From Anaerolineae bacterium (lineage in GTDB: Bacteria; Chloroflexota; Anaerolineae; Aggregatilineales; Phototrophicaceae): DNA of 64,000 bases. Made by a program: the position numbers and the translations under genes. Where the stretch lies: positions 186,001-250,000 of the forward strand of contig JAJEAA010000029.1 in NCBI GenBank assembly GCA_022824365.1, given 5' to 3'. Below the pieces are notes generated by a model. It did not search any database. It was given only the letters and a program-made list of their open reading frames with translations, and had not been told where the DNA came from. Shown here piece after piece: positions 34,450 to 43,405 of the stretch (its first letter is position 1; every line of letters starts with the position of its first letter).

Positions 34450-36675
34450 GTGTTAAATGAAACGACCGCGGTCATCAGTGAATCCATGAAGCGCATAGAC
34501 GCCAGGGGCAAGGTCACCGGCGAAACCCCTTATCCCGGCGATATTGATATCGACGGCCAACTCTGGATGCGCATCAAGTTTAGCGAACGCGCCCATGCCC
34601 GTGTGGCGCGCATAGACGTTAGTCAGGCAGAAGCGCTGCCCGGCGTCATCCGCGTATTTACGAGCCAAGATGTGCCGGTTAACGAATATGGCTTGGTGAT
34701 GAAGGACCAGCCAGTGCTCTGCGGTCCCGACGGTGACAAAGCCGGGACCGATGTCGTGCGCTGCTACATGGACATGGTGGCCACGGTCGTCGCGGAAACG
34801 GACGACATCGCCAGGCGCGCGCTCGACTTGATCCAGGTCGAATACGAAGATTTGCCCGCGGTATTTGATCCCGAAGATGCCATGGCGGCATCTGCGCCGC
34901 AGTTGCATCCTGAGCATCCTCAAAATCTGGTGACGCAATACCGCATCCGCCGGGGAGATATGGCGGCCGGCTGGGCGGCGGCCGATGTCGTTGTCGAAGG
35001 CGAATACGAGACCACCTGGCAGGAACACGCCTATCTCCAGCCGGAAGCCGGTCTCTCATATATTGACGAAGAAGACCGCGTCACCGTGGTCGTAGCCGGC
35101 CAATGGACGCACGAAGACCAGGAACAGATTTATCATGCGCTCAACCTGCCGCCAGCGGAAGTGCGCGTGATATACCCAGCGATTGGCGGCGCCTTCGGTG
35201 GCCGCGAAGACATGTCGGTGCAGATCGTCTTGGCGCTGGCGAGTTGGAAGCTGCGCCGGCCGGTGAAGATCCAGTGGAATCGCGAAGAATCCATTCTCTA
35301 CCATCACAAGCGCCATCCCATCAAAGTTCGCGCGAAATGGGGGGCGGCTCGGTCCGGCAAATTGACTGCGGTCCAGGCCGAGGTCATCGGCGACGCCGGG
35401 GCCTATAACTATACTTCCAACAAGGTGCTGGGCAACGCCCACATCAACGTCAGCGGTCCTTATGAAATTCCCAACATCAACATTGATACTTACGCCGTCT
35501 ATACCAACAACATCCCATCGGGAGCTTTTCGCGGCTTCGGCGCGCCCCAGGCTCTGCTGGCCGCCGAAGGGCAGATGAACCGTCTCGCGGCCGCGCTGGA
35601 TATAGATCCCCTGCAAATCCGCTTGATCAACAGCATCCGCGAAGGCAGCATCGGCACAGTCGCTACGCCCTTTCCCGCCGGTGTGACTATGCCTGAAGTC
35701 TTTGAGGCTTGCGGCAGAGAGTCCTGGTGGCGCGAAACGACCGCAGGCTGGACGTTGCAAAAGCCAACTCAACCAACCGACAAAAGCAAGCGGCGCGGCC
35801 GCGGACTGGCCGGTGGCTTCAAAAATGTCGGTTTCGGCTTCGGGTACCCCGAACATTGCTGGGCTGGCATCGAATTGCTGGGCAGCACGGAGATCGAGAC
35901 GGTCATTCTTTACCAGGCCGGCGCCGATGTGGGGCAAGGGGCGCATACCGCCCTTTCGCAAATGGCGGCTGATGCCGTCGGTGTGCCATTTGACAAGGTG
36001 CGGATCGTCGCCTCCGACACCGCCACCTCCGGATCTTCAGGCAGCGCTTCCGCCTCGCGGCTGTCATTCATGTCCGGCAATGCCATCCGCGGCGCCGCTG
36101 AAATCGCCTTGCGCAAATGGCGCGACGAAGAGCGGCCCGCCAAAGGCGAGTTCATGTATCACCCGCCGCCGACCACCGATTTTGACCCGCAAACCGGCAA
36201 GGCGGAACCTAACTTCGCCTATGGCTACGTGGCGGAAGCGGTCGAAGTTGAAGTCGATATCGAAACGGGTCAGGTGCAATTGATCGATGTGGTTTGCGCC
36301 AACGATGTCGGCAAAGTGATCAATCCGCAGCAACTGGAAGGTCAGATTGAAGGCGCGGTCATTCAGGCTCAAGGCTATGCGCTGATGGAGTATCTAGTAT
36401 CGCGCGAGGGCAAGATCCTTAATCCCTATCTGTCGACCTATCTGATCCCGACCTCGCTGGATGTGCCGCCCCGGATAAAGTCGGTCGTGTTGGAAAATCC
36501 CGATCCGCTCGGTCCTTGGGGGGTTCGCGGCATGGCCGAGATGCCCTTCTTGCCTCTGGCTCCGGCTATAGCTGCCGCTATCTACGACGCCACCGGCGTC
36601 TGGGTTGATTCCCAACCCTTTCTTGCCCAGAAGGTCGTCAAGGCGCTGCGCAAGCATGGCATTGGCGCGGTCTGA
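34450..36675 (+). CDS. Molybdenum hydroxylase (xanthine dehydrogenase family) Mo-binding subunit
   Basis: A 741-residue large subunit. After the small N-terminal domain (RIDARGKVTGETPYPGDI), GAFGGREDMSVQIVLA, PSGAFRGFGAPQALLAAEGQMNR and GADVGQGAHTALSQMAA bind the molybdopterin cofactor, and the catalytic Glu is in RGMAEMPFLPLAPAI near the end (GMAE in place of the common GxGE). The GAFRGFG loop is that of purine-type hydroxylases; the CO dehydrogenase loop (AYRCSFR) is absent. GTG 34450 has GAGG upstream; ATG 34486 is an alternative. It pairs with the fused FAD/Fe-S protein, but another gene is between them. Presumed substrates are hypoxanthine, xanthine or a related ring. Confidence 0.93.
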   Translation: MLNETTAVISESMKRIDARGKVTGETPYPGDIDIDGQLWMRIKFSERAHARVARIDVSQAEALPGVIRVFTSQDVPVNEYGLVMKDQPVLCGPDGDKAGTDVVRCYMDMVATVVAETDDIARRALDLIQVEYEDLPAVFDPEDAMAASAPQLHPEHPQNLVTQYRIRRGDMAAGWAAADVVVEGEYETTWQEHAYLQPEAGLSYIDEEDRVTVVVAGQWTHEDQEQIYHALNLPPAEVRVIYPAIGGAFGGREDMSVQIVLALASWKLRRPVKIQWNREESILYHHKRHPIKVRAKWGAARSGKLTAVQAEVIGDAGAYNYTSNKVLGNAHINVSGPYEIPNINIDTYAVYTNNIPSGAFRGFGAPQALLAAEGQMNRLAAALDIDPLQIRLINSIREGSIGTVATPFPAGVTMPEVFEACGRESWWRETTAGWTLQKPTQPTDKSKRRGRGLAGGFKNVGFGFGYPEHCWAGIELLGSTEIETVILYQAGADVGQGAHTALSQMAADAVGVPFDKVRIVASDTATSGSSGSASASRLSFMSGNAIRGAAEIALRKWRDEERPAKGEFMYHPPPTTDFDPQTGKAEPNFAYGYVAEAVEVEVDIETGQVQLIDVVCANDVGKVINPQQLEGQIEGAVIQAQGYALMEYLVSREGKILNPYLSTYLIPTSLDVPPRIKSVVLENPDPLGPWGVRGMAEMPFLPLAPAIAAAIYDATGVWVDSQPFLAQKVVKALRKHGIGAV

Positions 36676-36911
36676 GCGTGTCCCGGCTGGTATTGTCTGC
36701 CGCTAACATCAAACCAGCGGGCCAAGGACCGATTGGCTTGATTCGCCGCAAGGGGAATCTGACCCTTTTCTTAACCCTTTCTTGATTTCTTGCTTGGTCC
36801 AACATGGGCGCGTCTCGGCGCTTTCGTGTTATGATTGGAGCGATCCAGCTTTCTAGTTGCCGCTGCTCGGCATTTTGGCGAGACGTGGCTTGCCTAACCG
36901 ACGGAGTAATG

Positions 36912-38273
36912 ATGAGATTTGCCCAAGCCTTTGAACTGGCGCCCGGCGATGTAGTCGCCTTCGTCGGCGCTGGCGGCAAGACATCACTCATGGTCAGTTT
37001 GGGATATGAACTTGCCGAAGCGGGCTGGCGCGTTCTAGCGACTACTACAACCCAACTCGCCAAAGATCAGTTGGCGCTCTTTCCTTGCGTCTTGCCCGCT
37101 GATACTGATGCCCGCGCGATATCGCAGGCGCTAAGTGAAAAGCAATTCGTCTTGTTGCACGACGAGGTTAGTGGGGGAAGCGTTTACGGACCGGCGCCTG
37201 AGTGGACGCGGCAAATGCTGGATAGCGTTGATTCTGATATCTTGCTGGTAGAAGCCGATAACGCGCGTGGCTTGCCTTTCAAGGCTCCATTGGCGGATGA
37301 ACCGCGGATTCCGCCGGAGACATCGTTGGTAATTGCGGTAGCATCGCTTAAAGCCCTGGGCGCGCCGCTGGATAATGATCATATTTACAATCCGCGAGCG
37401 ATGATCGAGAAGTACGGCTTTGCCGAGAACAGTCCGGTCAAATCTCCCTGGCTCGCGCAAGTCTTGCGTGATGAGGACTTGGGCTTGCGCGGCGTCCCGC
37501 AAGACGCGAGAGTTTTGATCTTCCTCAATCAAACGCCGGAACGCGGTTATGTCCGCGGCCGGGCTCGCATGATCGCGCGCTTGAGCCTGCAAAGCGAGCG
37601 CATCAGCGCAGTCGCGCTTGGCTCGGTCCGGGGCGTGGAACCGGTATACGAATTGCAGCGGGCGGTTGGCGCGCTGGTCCTGGCGGCCGGCGACGCCTCC
37701 TGCCGGAACCTTGACGCCCTCCTGCAACCAGTCGATACCGGCGGCTGCGCCTTGGCGAATGTCACCGAACAACTGATGCGCTCTCGAATTGATCATATCC
37801 GCCTGGTCACTGGCCGGGGCGCCCGCGATGTGAAAAAAGCCGTGAAGCACCTCGGTGTCAAATCAATTCAAAATCGCGCCTGGAAATCCGGAGGCCTTGT
37901 CTCTTCGCTCAAAGCGGGTTTTGGCTCCCTGCCGGATCACGTCGCTGCGGCGCTTCTGGCGCCCTGCTGCGAGGCGCGCATCCAGCCCAAGTTGATCTAT
38001 CAACTCTTTTCCGCATTTGCGCGCTGCGACGGAGACTTCATCGTTCCGCAGTTTCAACGACGGTACAACCAACCGATCCTGATCGCGCGGAAATACTGGG
38101 ACGAAATCCTCAAGCTGCCGCGCCAAACCGACCTGCGCTCCATCATCAACCACTTTGAGGCTCAGGTGACCTTTGTCGATGTGGACGCCAACGGTATCTT
38201 CCGCGATGGCGATTCGCTTAACGATACGGGCCGCAGGCGCCGGCCCGCAAGCATAAAGCATCACGGACCCTAG
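36912..38273 (+). CDS. YqeC-MocA fusion, Mo-hydroxylase maturation; MocA half degenerate
   Basis: A 453-residue fusion. Residues 1-240 are YqeC (selenium-dependent hydroxylase accessory protein): AFVGAGGKTSLM (17-28) is the P-loop, ATTTTQLAKDQ and DILLVEADNARGLPFKAP follow. Residues 253-453 align with MocA-type cytidylyltransferases, but the nucleotide motif LAAGxSxRMGxxK reads LAAGDASCRNLDA, and the GDxP metal motif is replaced by APCCEA. So this half probably lost catalysis and may only scaffold cofactor transfer. In E. coli yqeC and mocA lie beside xdhD and ssnA. It lies 236 bp after the Mo subunit; that gap shows no clear promoter. ATG 36912 has GGAG upstream. Confidence 0.85.
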   Translation: MRFAQAFELAPGDVVAFVGAGGKTSLMVSLGYELAEAGWRVLATTTTQLAKDQLALFPCVLPADTDARAISQALSEKQFVLLHDEVSGGSVYGPAPEWTRQMLDSVDSDILLVEADNARGLPFKAPLADEPRIPPETSLVIAVASLKALGAPLDNDHIYNPRAMIEKYGFAENSPVKSPWLAQVLRDEDLGLRGVPQDARVLIFLNQTPERGYVRGRARMIARLSLQSERISAVALGSVRGVEPVYELQRAVGALVLAAGDASCRNLDALLQPVDTGGCALANVTEQLMRSRIDHIRLVTGRGARDVKKAVKHLGVKSIQNRAWKSGGLVSSLKAGFGSLPDHVAAALLAPCCEARIQPKLIYQLFSAFARCDGDFIVPQFQRRYNQPILIARKYWDEILKLPRQTDLRSIINHFEAQVTFVDVDANGIFRDGDSLNDTGRRRRPASIKHHGP

Positions 38274-40342
38274 TTGCCTTCGTGCTGCGCGATTAATTCA
38301 CGAACCATATCGCGCGACCAGCTGCCGGTGCTCATCATGTCTACATTCAGACGCAACGTTGCTGGGCGTCTGTCTTTATGACTGGTTGCTTGCGCTCGCA
38401 GTTCATCGAAATACTGCATCGGTGTGATAATGATCAATACCTCGTGCGGCTGAATGACATGCTCCGCCGATGGCGTGTAGATAAATCCCGCGCTGTTGGA
38501 ATGTCGGATGCCGATAACCCCGGCGCGATAACGAATCGTGAGCCGCAAGTCGCGTATCCTCTGGCCGATCCAGGGCGAATCGCCTTCCATATATAATTCA
38601 GCCGTCTCCAAACCGGTAAGCTCATTGTAGAGCACGTGCTGCAAGAAGTTCGCAATTTCCGGACGCGTGGTAGACAACATCACAAATTGCGCCGCGACGT
38701 GAAAAGGGCTCACGACACGATCCGCCCCAGAGCGTTTCAGCTTGTCTATCATGTCATCGGTCTTGGCGGTGACCGAGATCAACAATGACTTGCTGATGCT
38801 GCGAGCCGAGAGTACGGTGAGCACTGCTGCCGCTTTGTCATGGACCGAGAGCATAAGCGCTTGCGCTCGCTCAACACCGGCCTTTTTCAAAACGTCTTCT
38901 TGTGTTGGGTTGCCGTGGATCACACTGAATCCCCGTTCAATCCACTGTTCCGCCAAGGCCTTATCGCTTGTGAGCAATACGAAGGGACGCGAAGGATCAA
39001 GAAAGCGGACAGCGCTCTGAATAATTTGATCATTGCCGCAGATCACGAAGTGCTTCCGCATTTCTCTTATCTTTTCTTCGCACTCGGCCAAACTCATTAT
39101 TTCGTCCAGGCGCTTGACCTGGCGCGCTTGTACCAAACGCTGGAAGGCGGCGAAGCGCATCTCATTCCGCCCGGAGGGTCGGCATTCGCTTTGTAACTTG
39201 GGGATCATCTGCCCCGGCGCGACCACCAGCAGGATTTCATCTTCCGCAAGGATGCGGCTGCCACCGGGCGTATGGATGAAATCGCCCGTCTCCAGGCGAA
39301 TGCCGATGACGCCAGCATCGTAAGTCTCGCGCAGGTTCAAGTCGCCGATACGCTTGCCTATCCAGGGCGAATCATCCTCGAGTTCCAACTGTGTGATCTG
39401 GTGATGCGTGTCCTGATCAAACATAATACTGTTGAAGAAGTCATTCACAGCCGGGCGGAGCGTCGCGCTGTTCAGAAATTGCGACGATACTTCATACGGC
39501 GCCAGCACGATGTTGGCGCCGGACTTGATCATCTTCACTTTCAATTCTTCTTCGACGGCCGCCGCCGTAATATACAGTCGGGGATTGAGATTCCGCGCCG
39601 TCAAAACGGTGAGCAGGCTCTCGGTATCTTGGTTCAGCATGACCATGATCGCTTTTGCTCGCGCGATACCAGCCACAAGCAAGGTATCGTCATCGGTAGG
39701 GTCGCCATCGATAACCAGTATGCCGGCGCTGCGCAGCCGTTCGGCATAGTCCGTGTCTTCGGTGACGACAACGATGAGATCGAGTAGAGTTGTGTGCTCG
39801 ACGAAATTGTCATGATAAAAAACAGAAATCCGCCTGAACAATTTTCGCAGGCTTTTGAATCGGCCGCGATCAGGGGCGCCCAACAGGCGGTTCAGCAGCG
39901 CTTCCGCTGGCTGCAAGATCGCGTCCCGATGCTGTGTGCGCCGAATCTCTGCGCCGTGAAGAACGTAACCAATGGTCTTGTCGACCATTTCGCCCGTTCC
40001 ACAAATGATGTAATGGCTGTTCAGTTTTTTGATCTTATGCCGAATGCGGAACTTGTGGCGCCGCGCCATCGCCTCTGCGCTGAATAGCAGGGCAAATGAA
40101 GACGATAGAAAAAACGCCAGGGCGCCCAATCCAGCGAAGACGAGCAGAAGCGTGAAAAATCGGCCGAATATCGTTATTGGCACGACATCGCCGTAGCCAA
40201 TCGTCGTAAGTGTGATGATGGTCAGGTAGACCGCTTCAAACAGTGTCCGCTCTTCAATGATCATGTAGCCGACGATGCCGATTGGCAAGATAATCAGGAT
40301 TAGTATTGTTGCTGCGCGGAATTGCCTGCGGACATCGTCCAA
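38270..40342 (-). CDS. Two-helix potassium channel with tandem RCK (TrkA-N/TrkA-C) domains
   Basis: A 690-residue inner-membrane channel. Two helices (about 11-29 and 62-90) enclose the pore with the K+ selectivity filter TIGYGDVVP. Two RCK units follow: the first has YIICGTGEM and, after an insertion of about 55 residues rich in Arg/His, VVVTEDTDYAERLRSAG; the second has FVICGNDQIIQSAVRFL and LLTSDKALAEQW. Each ends with a TrkA-C part (SPWIGKRIGDLNL, SPWIGQRIRDLRL). Tandem RCK resembles GsuK/BK-type gating by ligands. It reads from TTG 40342, with GAGGGG upstream. It converges with yqeC-mocA, overlapping by 4 bp, and diverges from the PNP gene. Confidence 0.9.
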   Translation of the reverse strand: MDDVRRQFRAATILILIILPIGIVGYMIIEERTLFEAVYLTIITLTTIGYGDVVPITIFGRFFTLLLVFAGLGALAFFLSSSFALLFSAEAMARRHKFRIRHKIKKLNSHYIICGTGEMVDKTIGYVLHGAEIRRTQHRDAILQPAEALLNRLLGAPDRGRFKSLRKLFRRISVFYHDNFVEHTTLLDLIVVVTEDTDYAERLRSAGILVIDGDPTDDDTLLVAGIARAKAIMVMLNQDTESLLTVLTARNLNPRLYITAAAVEEELKVKMIKSGANIVLAPYEVSSQFLNSATLRPAVNDFFNSIMFDQDTHHQITQLELEDDSPWIGKRIGDLNLRETYDAGVIGIRLETGDFIHTPGGSRILAEDEILLVVAPGQMIPKLQSECRPSGRNEMRFAAFQRLVQARQVKRLDEIMSLAECEEKIREMRKHFVICGNDQIIQSAVRFLDPSRPFVLLTSDKALAEQWIERGFSVIHGNPTQEDVLKKAGVERAQALMLSVHDKAAAVLTVLSARSISKSLLISVTAKTDDMIDKLKRSGADRVVSPFHVAAQFVMLSTTRPEIANFLQHVLYNELTGLETAELYMEGDSPWIGQRIRDLRLTIRYRAGVIGIRHSNSAGFIYTPSAEHVIQPHEVLIIITPMQYFDELRAQATSHKDRRPATLRLNVDMMSTGSWSRDMVRELIAQHEGN

Positions 40343-40405
40343 GCCGATGATCCCCTCATTGTGCCAGTCTTGTCCTCGCTGTCATTATATCGGAGAACCG
40401 TAAGT

Positions 40406-40414
40406 TGTGATAAT
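40406..40414 (+). promoter_or_regulatory. Possible extended -10 promoter of the PNP gene
   Basis: TGTGATAAT (40406-40414) is an extended -10 element 66 bp before the start of the PNP gene; the -35 region is poor. Tentative. Confidence 0.3.
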
Positions 40415-40479
40415 ATGACCCTTATCAGCGCGGCTGCGGCTGCCGGCAGCGTATTTGGGTTATTGGTCCCGTCAATGCC

Positions 40480-41337
40480 ATGAATCGGAGCGAAGCAATG
40501 CGCCAGCGAGAGGAATATCGACGAGCAGCCGAGTTCGTACGCGGACGCATTGACTTGCAGCCGTCAATCGGCTTGGTGCTCGGTTCGGGCTTGGGCGCCC
40601 TGGCCGATACGATGGGGCGGAGTATTGTCGTGCCTTATGCGGATATCCCCGGCTGGCCCCAATCGACTGTAGTGGGCCATCACGGTAATCTTGTCATTGG
40701 CGAGTTGGAAGGTCAGGTCGTCGTCGCCCAACAAGGGCGGGCCCACTTCTATGAAGGTTACACGCCCCAGCAGGTCACATTTCCTATTCGCGTGATGAAG
40801 GAATTGGGTATTCATTCCCTGATTTTGACGAACGCTGCCGGCGGCGTAAATCGGTCTTACAAAGTGGGCGATCTGATGTTGCTTGAGGACCATATCAATC
40901 TGCCCGGTTTGGCCGGCGCCAACCCTCTCATGGGACCGAACGATGACGAATTAGGCGAACGCTTTGTGGGCATGGCGCAAGCCTATGACCGCGCCTTGCG
41001 TATGCGGGCGTTGGAGGTCGCGCGCGAGCGCAATATTCCGCTTCATAGCGGCGTCTACTTTGGCCTGTCCGGTCCCGCATTCGAGACTCCCGCCGAGATT
41101 CGCATGGTGCGCGCGCTCGGCGGCGATACTGTGGGAATGTCTACCGTGCACGAAGTAATGGTGGCGCGCCACGCGGGCATGCGCGTCATGGCCTGCTCCG
41201 GCGTCACCAACGTCGCCATCGACGCGGTCGAAAGCGATCTCGAAACCAATCATCTGGAGGTCTTGGAAGCCGCGGAGATAATCGTGCCGCGCCTGACTGC
41301 CATACTGAAAGGCGTGCTTCGAAACTTCCCGACATGA
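40480..41337 (+). CDS. punA: Purine nucleoside phosphorylase (trimeric, PNP-I)
   Basis: The 285-residue enzyme splits guanosine and inosine with phosphate. GLVLGSGLGALAD is the phosphate-binding loop, GHHGNLVIGELEGQVVVAQQGRAHFYEGY the family signature region, LTNAAGGVN contacts base, and VGMSTVHEVMVARHAGMRV the ribose/base site with the conserved Met. Length (about 275-290) is that of trimeric PNPs. The freed bases would feed the purine cluster 2 kb upstream on the same strand. It overlaps the following membrane protein gene by 4 bp. Confidence 0.95.
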   Translation: MNRSEAMRQREEYRRAAEFVRGRIDLQPSIGLVLGSGLGALADTMGRSIVVPYADIPGWPQSTVVGHHGNLVIGELEGQVVVAQQGRAHFYEGYTPQQVTFPIRVMKELGIHSLILTNAAGGVNRSYKVGDLMLLEDHINLPGLAGANPLMGPNDDELGERFVGMAQAYDRALRMRALEVARERNIPLHSGVYFGLSGPAFETPAEIRMVRALGGDTVGMSTVHEVMVARHAGMRVMACSGVTNVAIDAVESDLETNHLEVLEAAEIIVPRLTAILKGVLRNFPT

Positions 41338-42125
41338 CTGCCATAATTGCGCTCATCGATCAGGTCGCAATCGGCATCTATTTTCTAATTGCCGCCGGCA
41401 TTCTCTTTGCCCTGCGCCGGTATCTCATTCATGGTGAAGAATATCGCTCATCGTATTTTGAGCTCGAGCGCGACCTGGCGCGCTACCGTCGTACAAACGC
41501 TGTTACGCTCATTATCTTTCTGATCGAGTTCGCCATTATCATCGTCGGCGTTCAATTGGTAATCGTCCCTGAGTTGGTCGACGAGCGTAGATTACAGGAA
41601 TTGCTCGCCGAGACCCGCGCCGAGGATGGCATATTTGAAACGCCTGTGCCTCCCCAGCCCGCCGCCGACCTTGGCATTGATCCGGTCGCGTTGCCGCGCT
41701 CTGTCGATACCAGCGGTCAAATTCAAGCCACGCCTTTGCCGACGCCGACCGCCGTCGGCACCATCATCCCGGCTGACCCGCCTATCGGCTGCGAGTCGCC
41801 CGAGGCGCAATTGCAAATACCGGGAAACGGCATGCGCGTCTTTCAACCGGTACCTGTCGTCGGCACGGTCTACACTGACCAGTTCTCATACGCTTCCGTA
41901 GAGATCAACGGGCCAAGCACTCGTGGCAACTTTCAGTTGATTGACGACCAGCTAAGCGAGGTCCGCGAGGCGGCGGAATTCAGTTTGTTTGTACCCGCGG
42001 GTTATGAGCAGGGCGAGTACCAGTTTCGCCTGATGGTTTACGATATCACCAATACACTCAAGGCATCATGCCTGGTTCACATTTATATTTCCGCCCCGCT
42101 GCCGACATTGACGCCGGTTCGTTGA
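41334..42125 (+). CDS. Two-helix membrane protein with extracytoplasmic beta domain
   Basis: A 263-residue protein with membrane helices at about 6-26 and 54-76, a Pro/Thr-rich linker (about 95-150, including TPLPTPTAVGT) and a beta-rich domain (about 155-255: CESPEAQLQIPGNGMRVFQ, VEINGPSTRGNFQLID, GEYQFRLMVYD) resembling an Ig-like fold. The N- and C-terminal parts hold a possible Cys pair in the outer domain (C..PEAQ and KASCLVH). Function unknown. Start overlaps the PNP stop (ATGA), so it is co-translated. It converges with fabH. Confidence 0.75.
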   Translation: MTAIIALIDQVAIGIYFLIAAGILFALRRYLIHGEEYRSSYFELERDLARYRRTNAVTLIIFLIEFAIIIVGVQLVIVPELVDERRLQELLAETRAEDGIFETPVPPQPAADLGIDPVALPRSVDTSGQIQATPLPTPTAVGTIIPADPPIGCESPEAQLQIPGNGMRVFQPVPVVGTVYTDQFSYASVEINGPSTRGNFQLIDDQLSEVREAAEFSLFVPAGYEQGEYQFRLMVYDITNTLKASCLVHIYISAPLPTLTPVR

Positions 42126-42229
42126 GGCCTGGTGAAGCCGAGTTTAGGCGCGTCTCTCGCGCTGATACGCGGCGCGCAATAAATCTACTTGCGCAGCAGA
42201 CTGCCTCTAATCTGTGAACGATTTGGGGG

Positions 42230-43405
42230 TCAGTTTCGCATGTCCTGCACCTTGCGGTTAACCCGTCGGCGCCACCGGCGGGAGCGAGACCGCCACTTCG
42301 CAATGCGATACTGTACATGACGACGTTGGCGGTTCAGGAGCGAGCTATGCTGTTCGCTCGGTTTTGGCACACCCCAGCGTATGACCATCGCCGCCCAGGT
42401 CAAACCGCCGCCGAAGCCAACCAAGGCAATATGATTCTTGTCTTGAATCCGCTTTTGCTCGATGGCATCGCACAAGGCAATCGGGATGGAGGCTGCCGAT
42501 GTATTGCCGTAATGCTCGACATTGCTCATAAATTTTCTAATGTCGATGCCCAGCTTGCGCGAAGCGGCTTGCAGGATACGTAGGTTGGCTTGATGCGGGA
42601 TCACCAGGTCTATATCCTTCACCGAGATTCCCGCCAGTTTGCAAGTCTGTTCAATGCTCTCGCTGACAACACGCGTGGCGAATTTGAAAACTTCGCCCCC
42701 AGCCATATACATCTTGTACAACTTGTAGCCGTTCGCGCCAGCTCTGGATTCGTTGGCGTCGATGCTGCCGACGCTCGGTATGGCGAGCAAATCGCCGCCC
42801 GCGCCATCGGACCTGAGCACACTTGAAAGCACACCGCCGGGAGCATCGCTCGCCTGCAGGACGACCGCGCCCGCGCCATCGCCAAAGAGGATGCAGGTGC
42901 TGCGATCTTGCCAATCGAGAATGCGGCTCATCGTCTCTGCGCCGATCACGAGCGCCGCCTTAATTGACCCGGCCCGGATCGAATCCGCCGCCATATTCAA
43001 AGCGTAGACAAAACCGGAACAAGCCGCGCTCAAATCGAAGGCGCCGGCCTCGTGCGCGTTCAGCCAATCTTGCACCAGGCTGGCGGTGCTGGGAAATATA
43101 TTCTCCGGCGTCGATGTCGCGACCACAATCAGATCGAGATCTGTCGGCAAGATGTCCGCCACTTCCAGGGCTTGCTGCGCGGCGCGATAAGCGAGTGTCG
43201 CGGTCGATTCGCCTTCATCGGCGATATAGCGTTGGCGAATGCCGGTTCGCGCGAATATCCATTCATCGTTGGTTTCTACGAAGGTTGAAAGTTCATCATT
43301 ACTGAGGGCAGTATCCGGCACAGCCATGCCCCAGCCAATAATATGCGCGTAGCGCCTTGCGGCTAAGCCGCCGTCGATGTCGGTCCGCGGTTCAAAGGTT
43401 GCCAT
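42230..43405 (-). CDS. fabH: 3-oxoacyl-ACP synthase III (FabH) with basic C-terminal tail
   Basis: FabH starts fatty acid synthesis by condensing acetyl-CoA with malonyl-ACP. In this 391-residue copy the triad is complete: SAACSGF (Cys129), VIPHQANLRIL (His) and VEHYGNTSAAS (Asn). NDEWIFARTGIRQRY is the usual N-terminal block. FabH normally ends soon after FGGGLTWAAMVIRW; here 45 more residues follow (about 347-391), with many Arg (RQRRH, KWRSRSRRWRRR). The start at 43405 is internal to the ORF-track line and overlaps fabF by 14 bp. It is downstream of fabF on the same strand. No acpP, fabD or fabG nearby. Confidence 0.92.
   Translation of the reverse strand: MATFEPRTDIDGGLAARRYAHIIGWGMAVPDTALSNDELSTFVETNDEWIFARTGIRQRYIADEGESTATLAYRAAQQALEVADILPTDLDLIVVATSTPENIFPSTASLVQDWLNAHEAGAFDLSAACSGFVYALNMAADSIRAGSIKAALVIGAETMSRILDWQDRSTCILFGDGAGAVVLQASDAPGGVLSSVLRSDGAGGDLLAIPSVGSIDANESRAGANGYKLYKMYMAGGEVFKFATRVVSESIEQTCKLAGISVKDIDLVIPHQANLRILQAASRKLGIDIRKFMSNVEHYGNTSAASIPIALCDAIEQKRIQDKNHIALVGFGGGLTWAAMVIRWGVPKPSEQHSSLLNRQRRHVQYRIAKWRSRSRRWRRRVNRKVQDMRN

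Noticed and set aside
34450-36675. CO dehydrogenase large subunit (CoxL)
   Set aside because: The CoxL active-site loop AYRCSFR is absent; the loop is GAFRGFG as in purine-type hydroxylases.
36676-36911. Molybdenum cofactor riboswitch in the gap before yqeC-mocA
   Set aside because: The 236-bp gap has a pyrimidine-rich run but I could not find the paired conserved segments of the moco motif.
13414-38273. Selenocysteine codon use in the hydroxylase block (prompted by YqeC/YgeY)
   Set aside because: No in-frame TGA interrupts any of the genes; selenium in this group would be a labile cofactor and needs no Sec codon.
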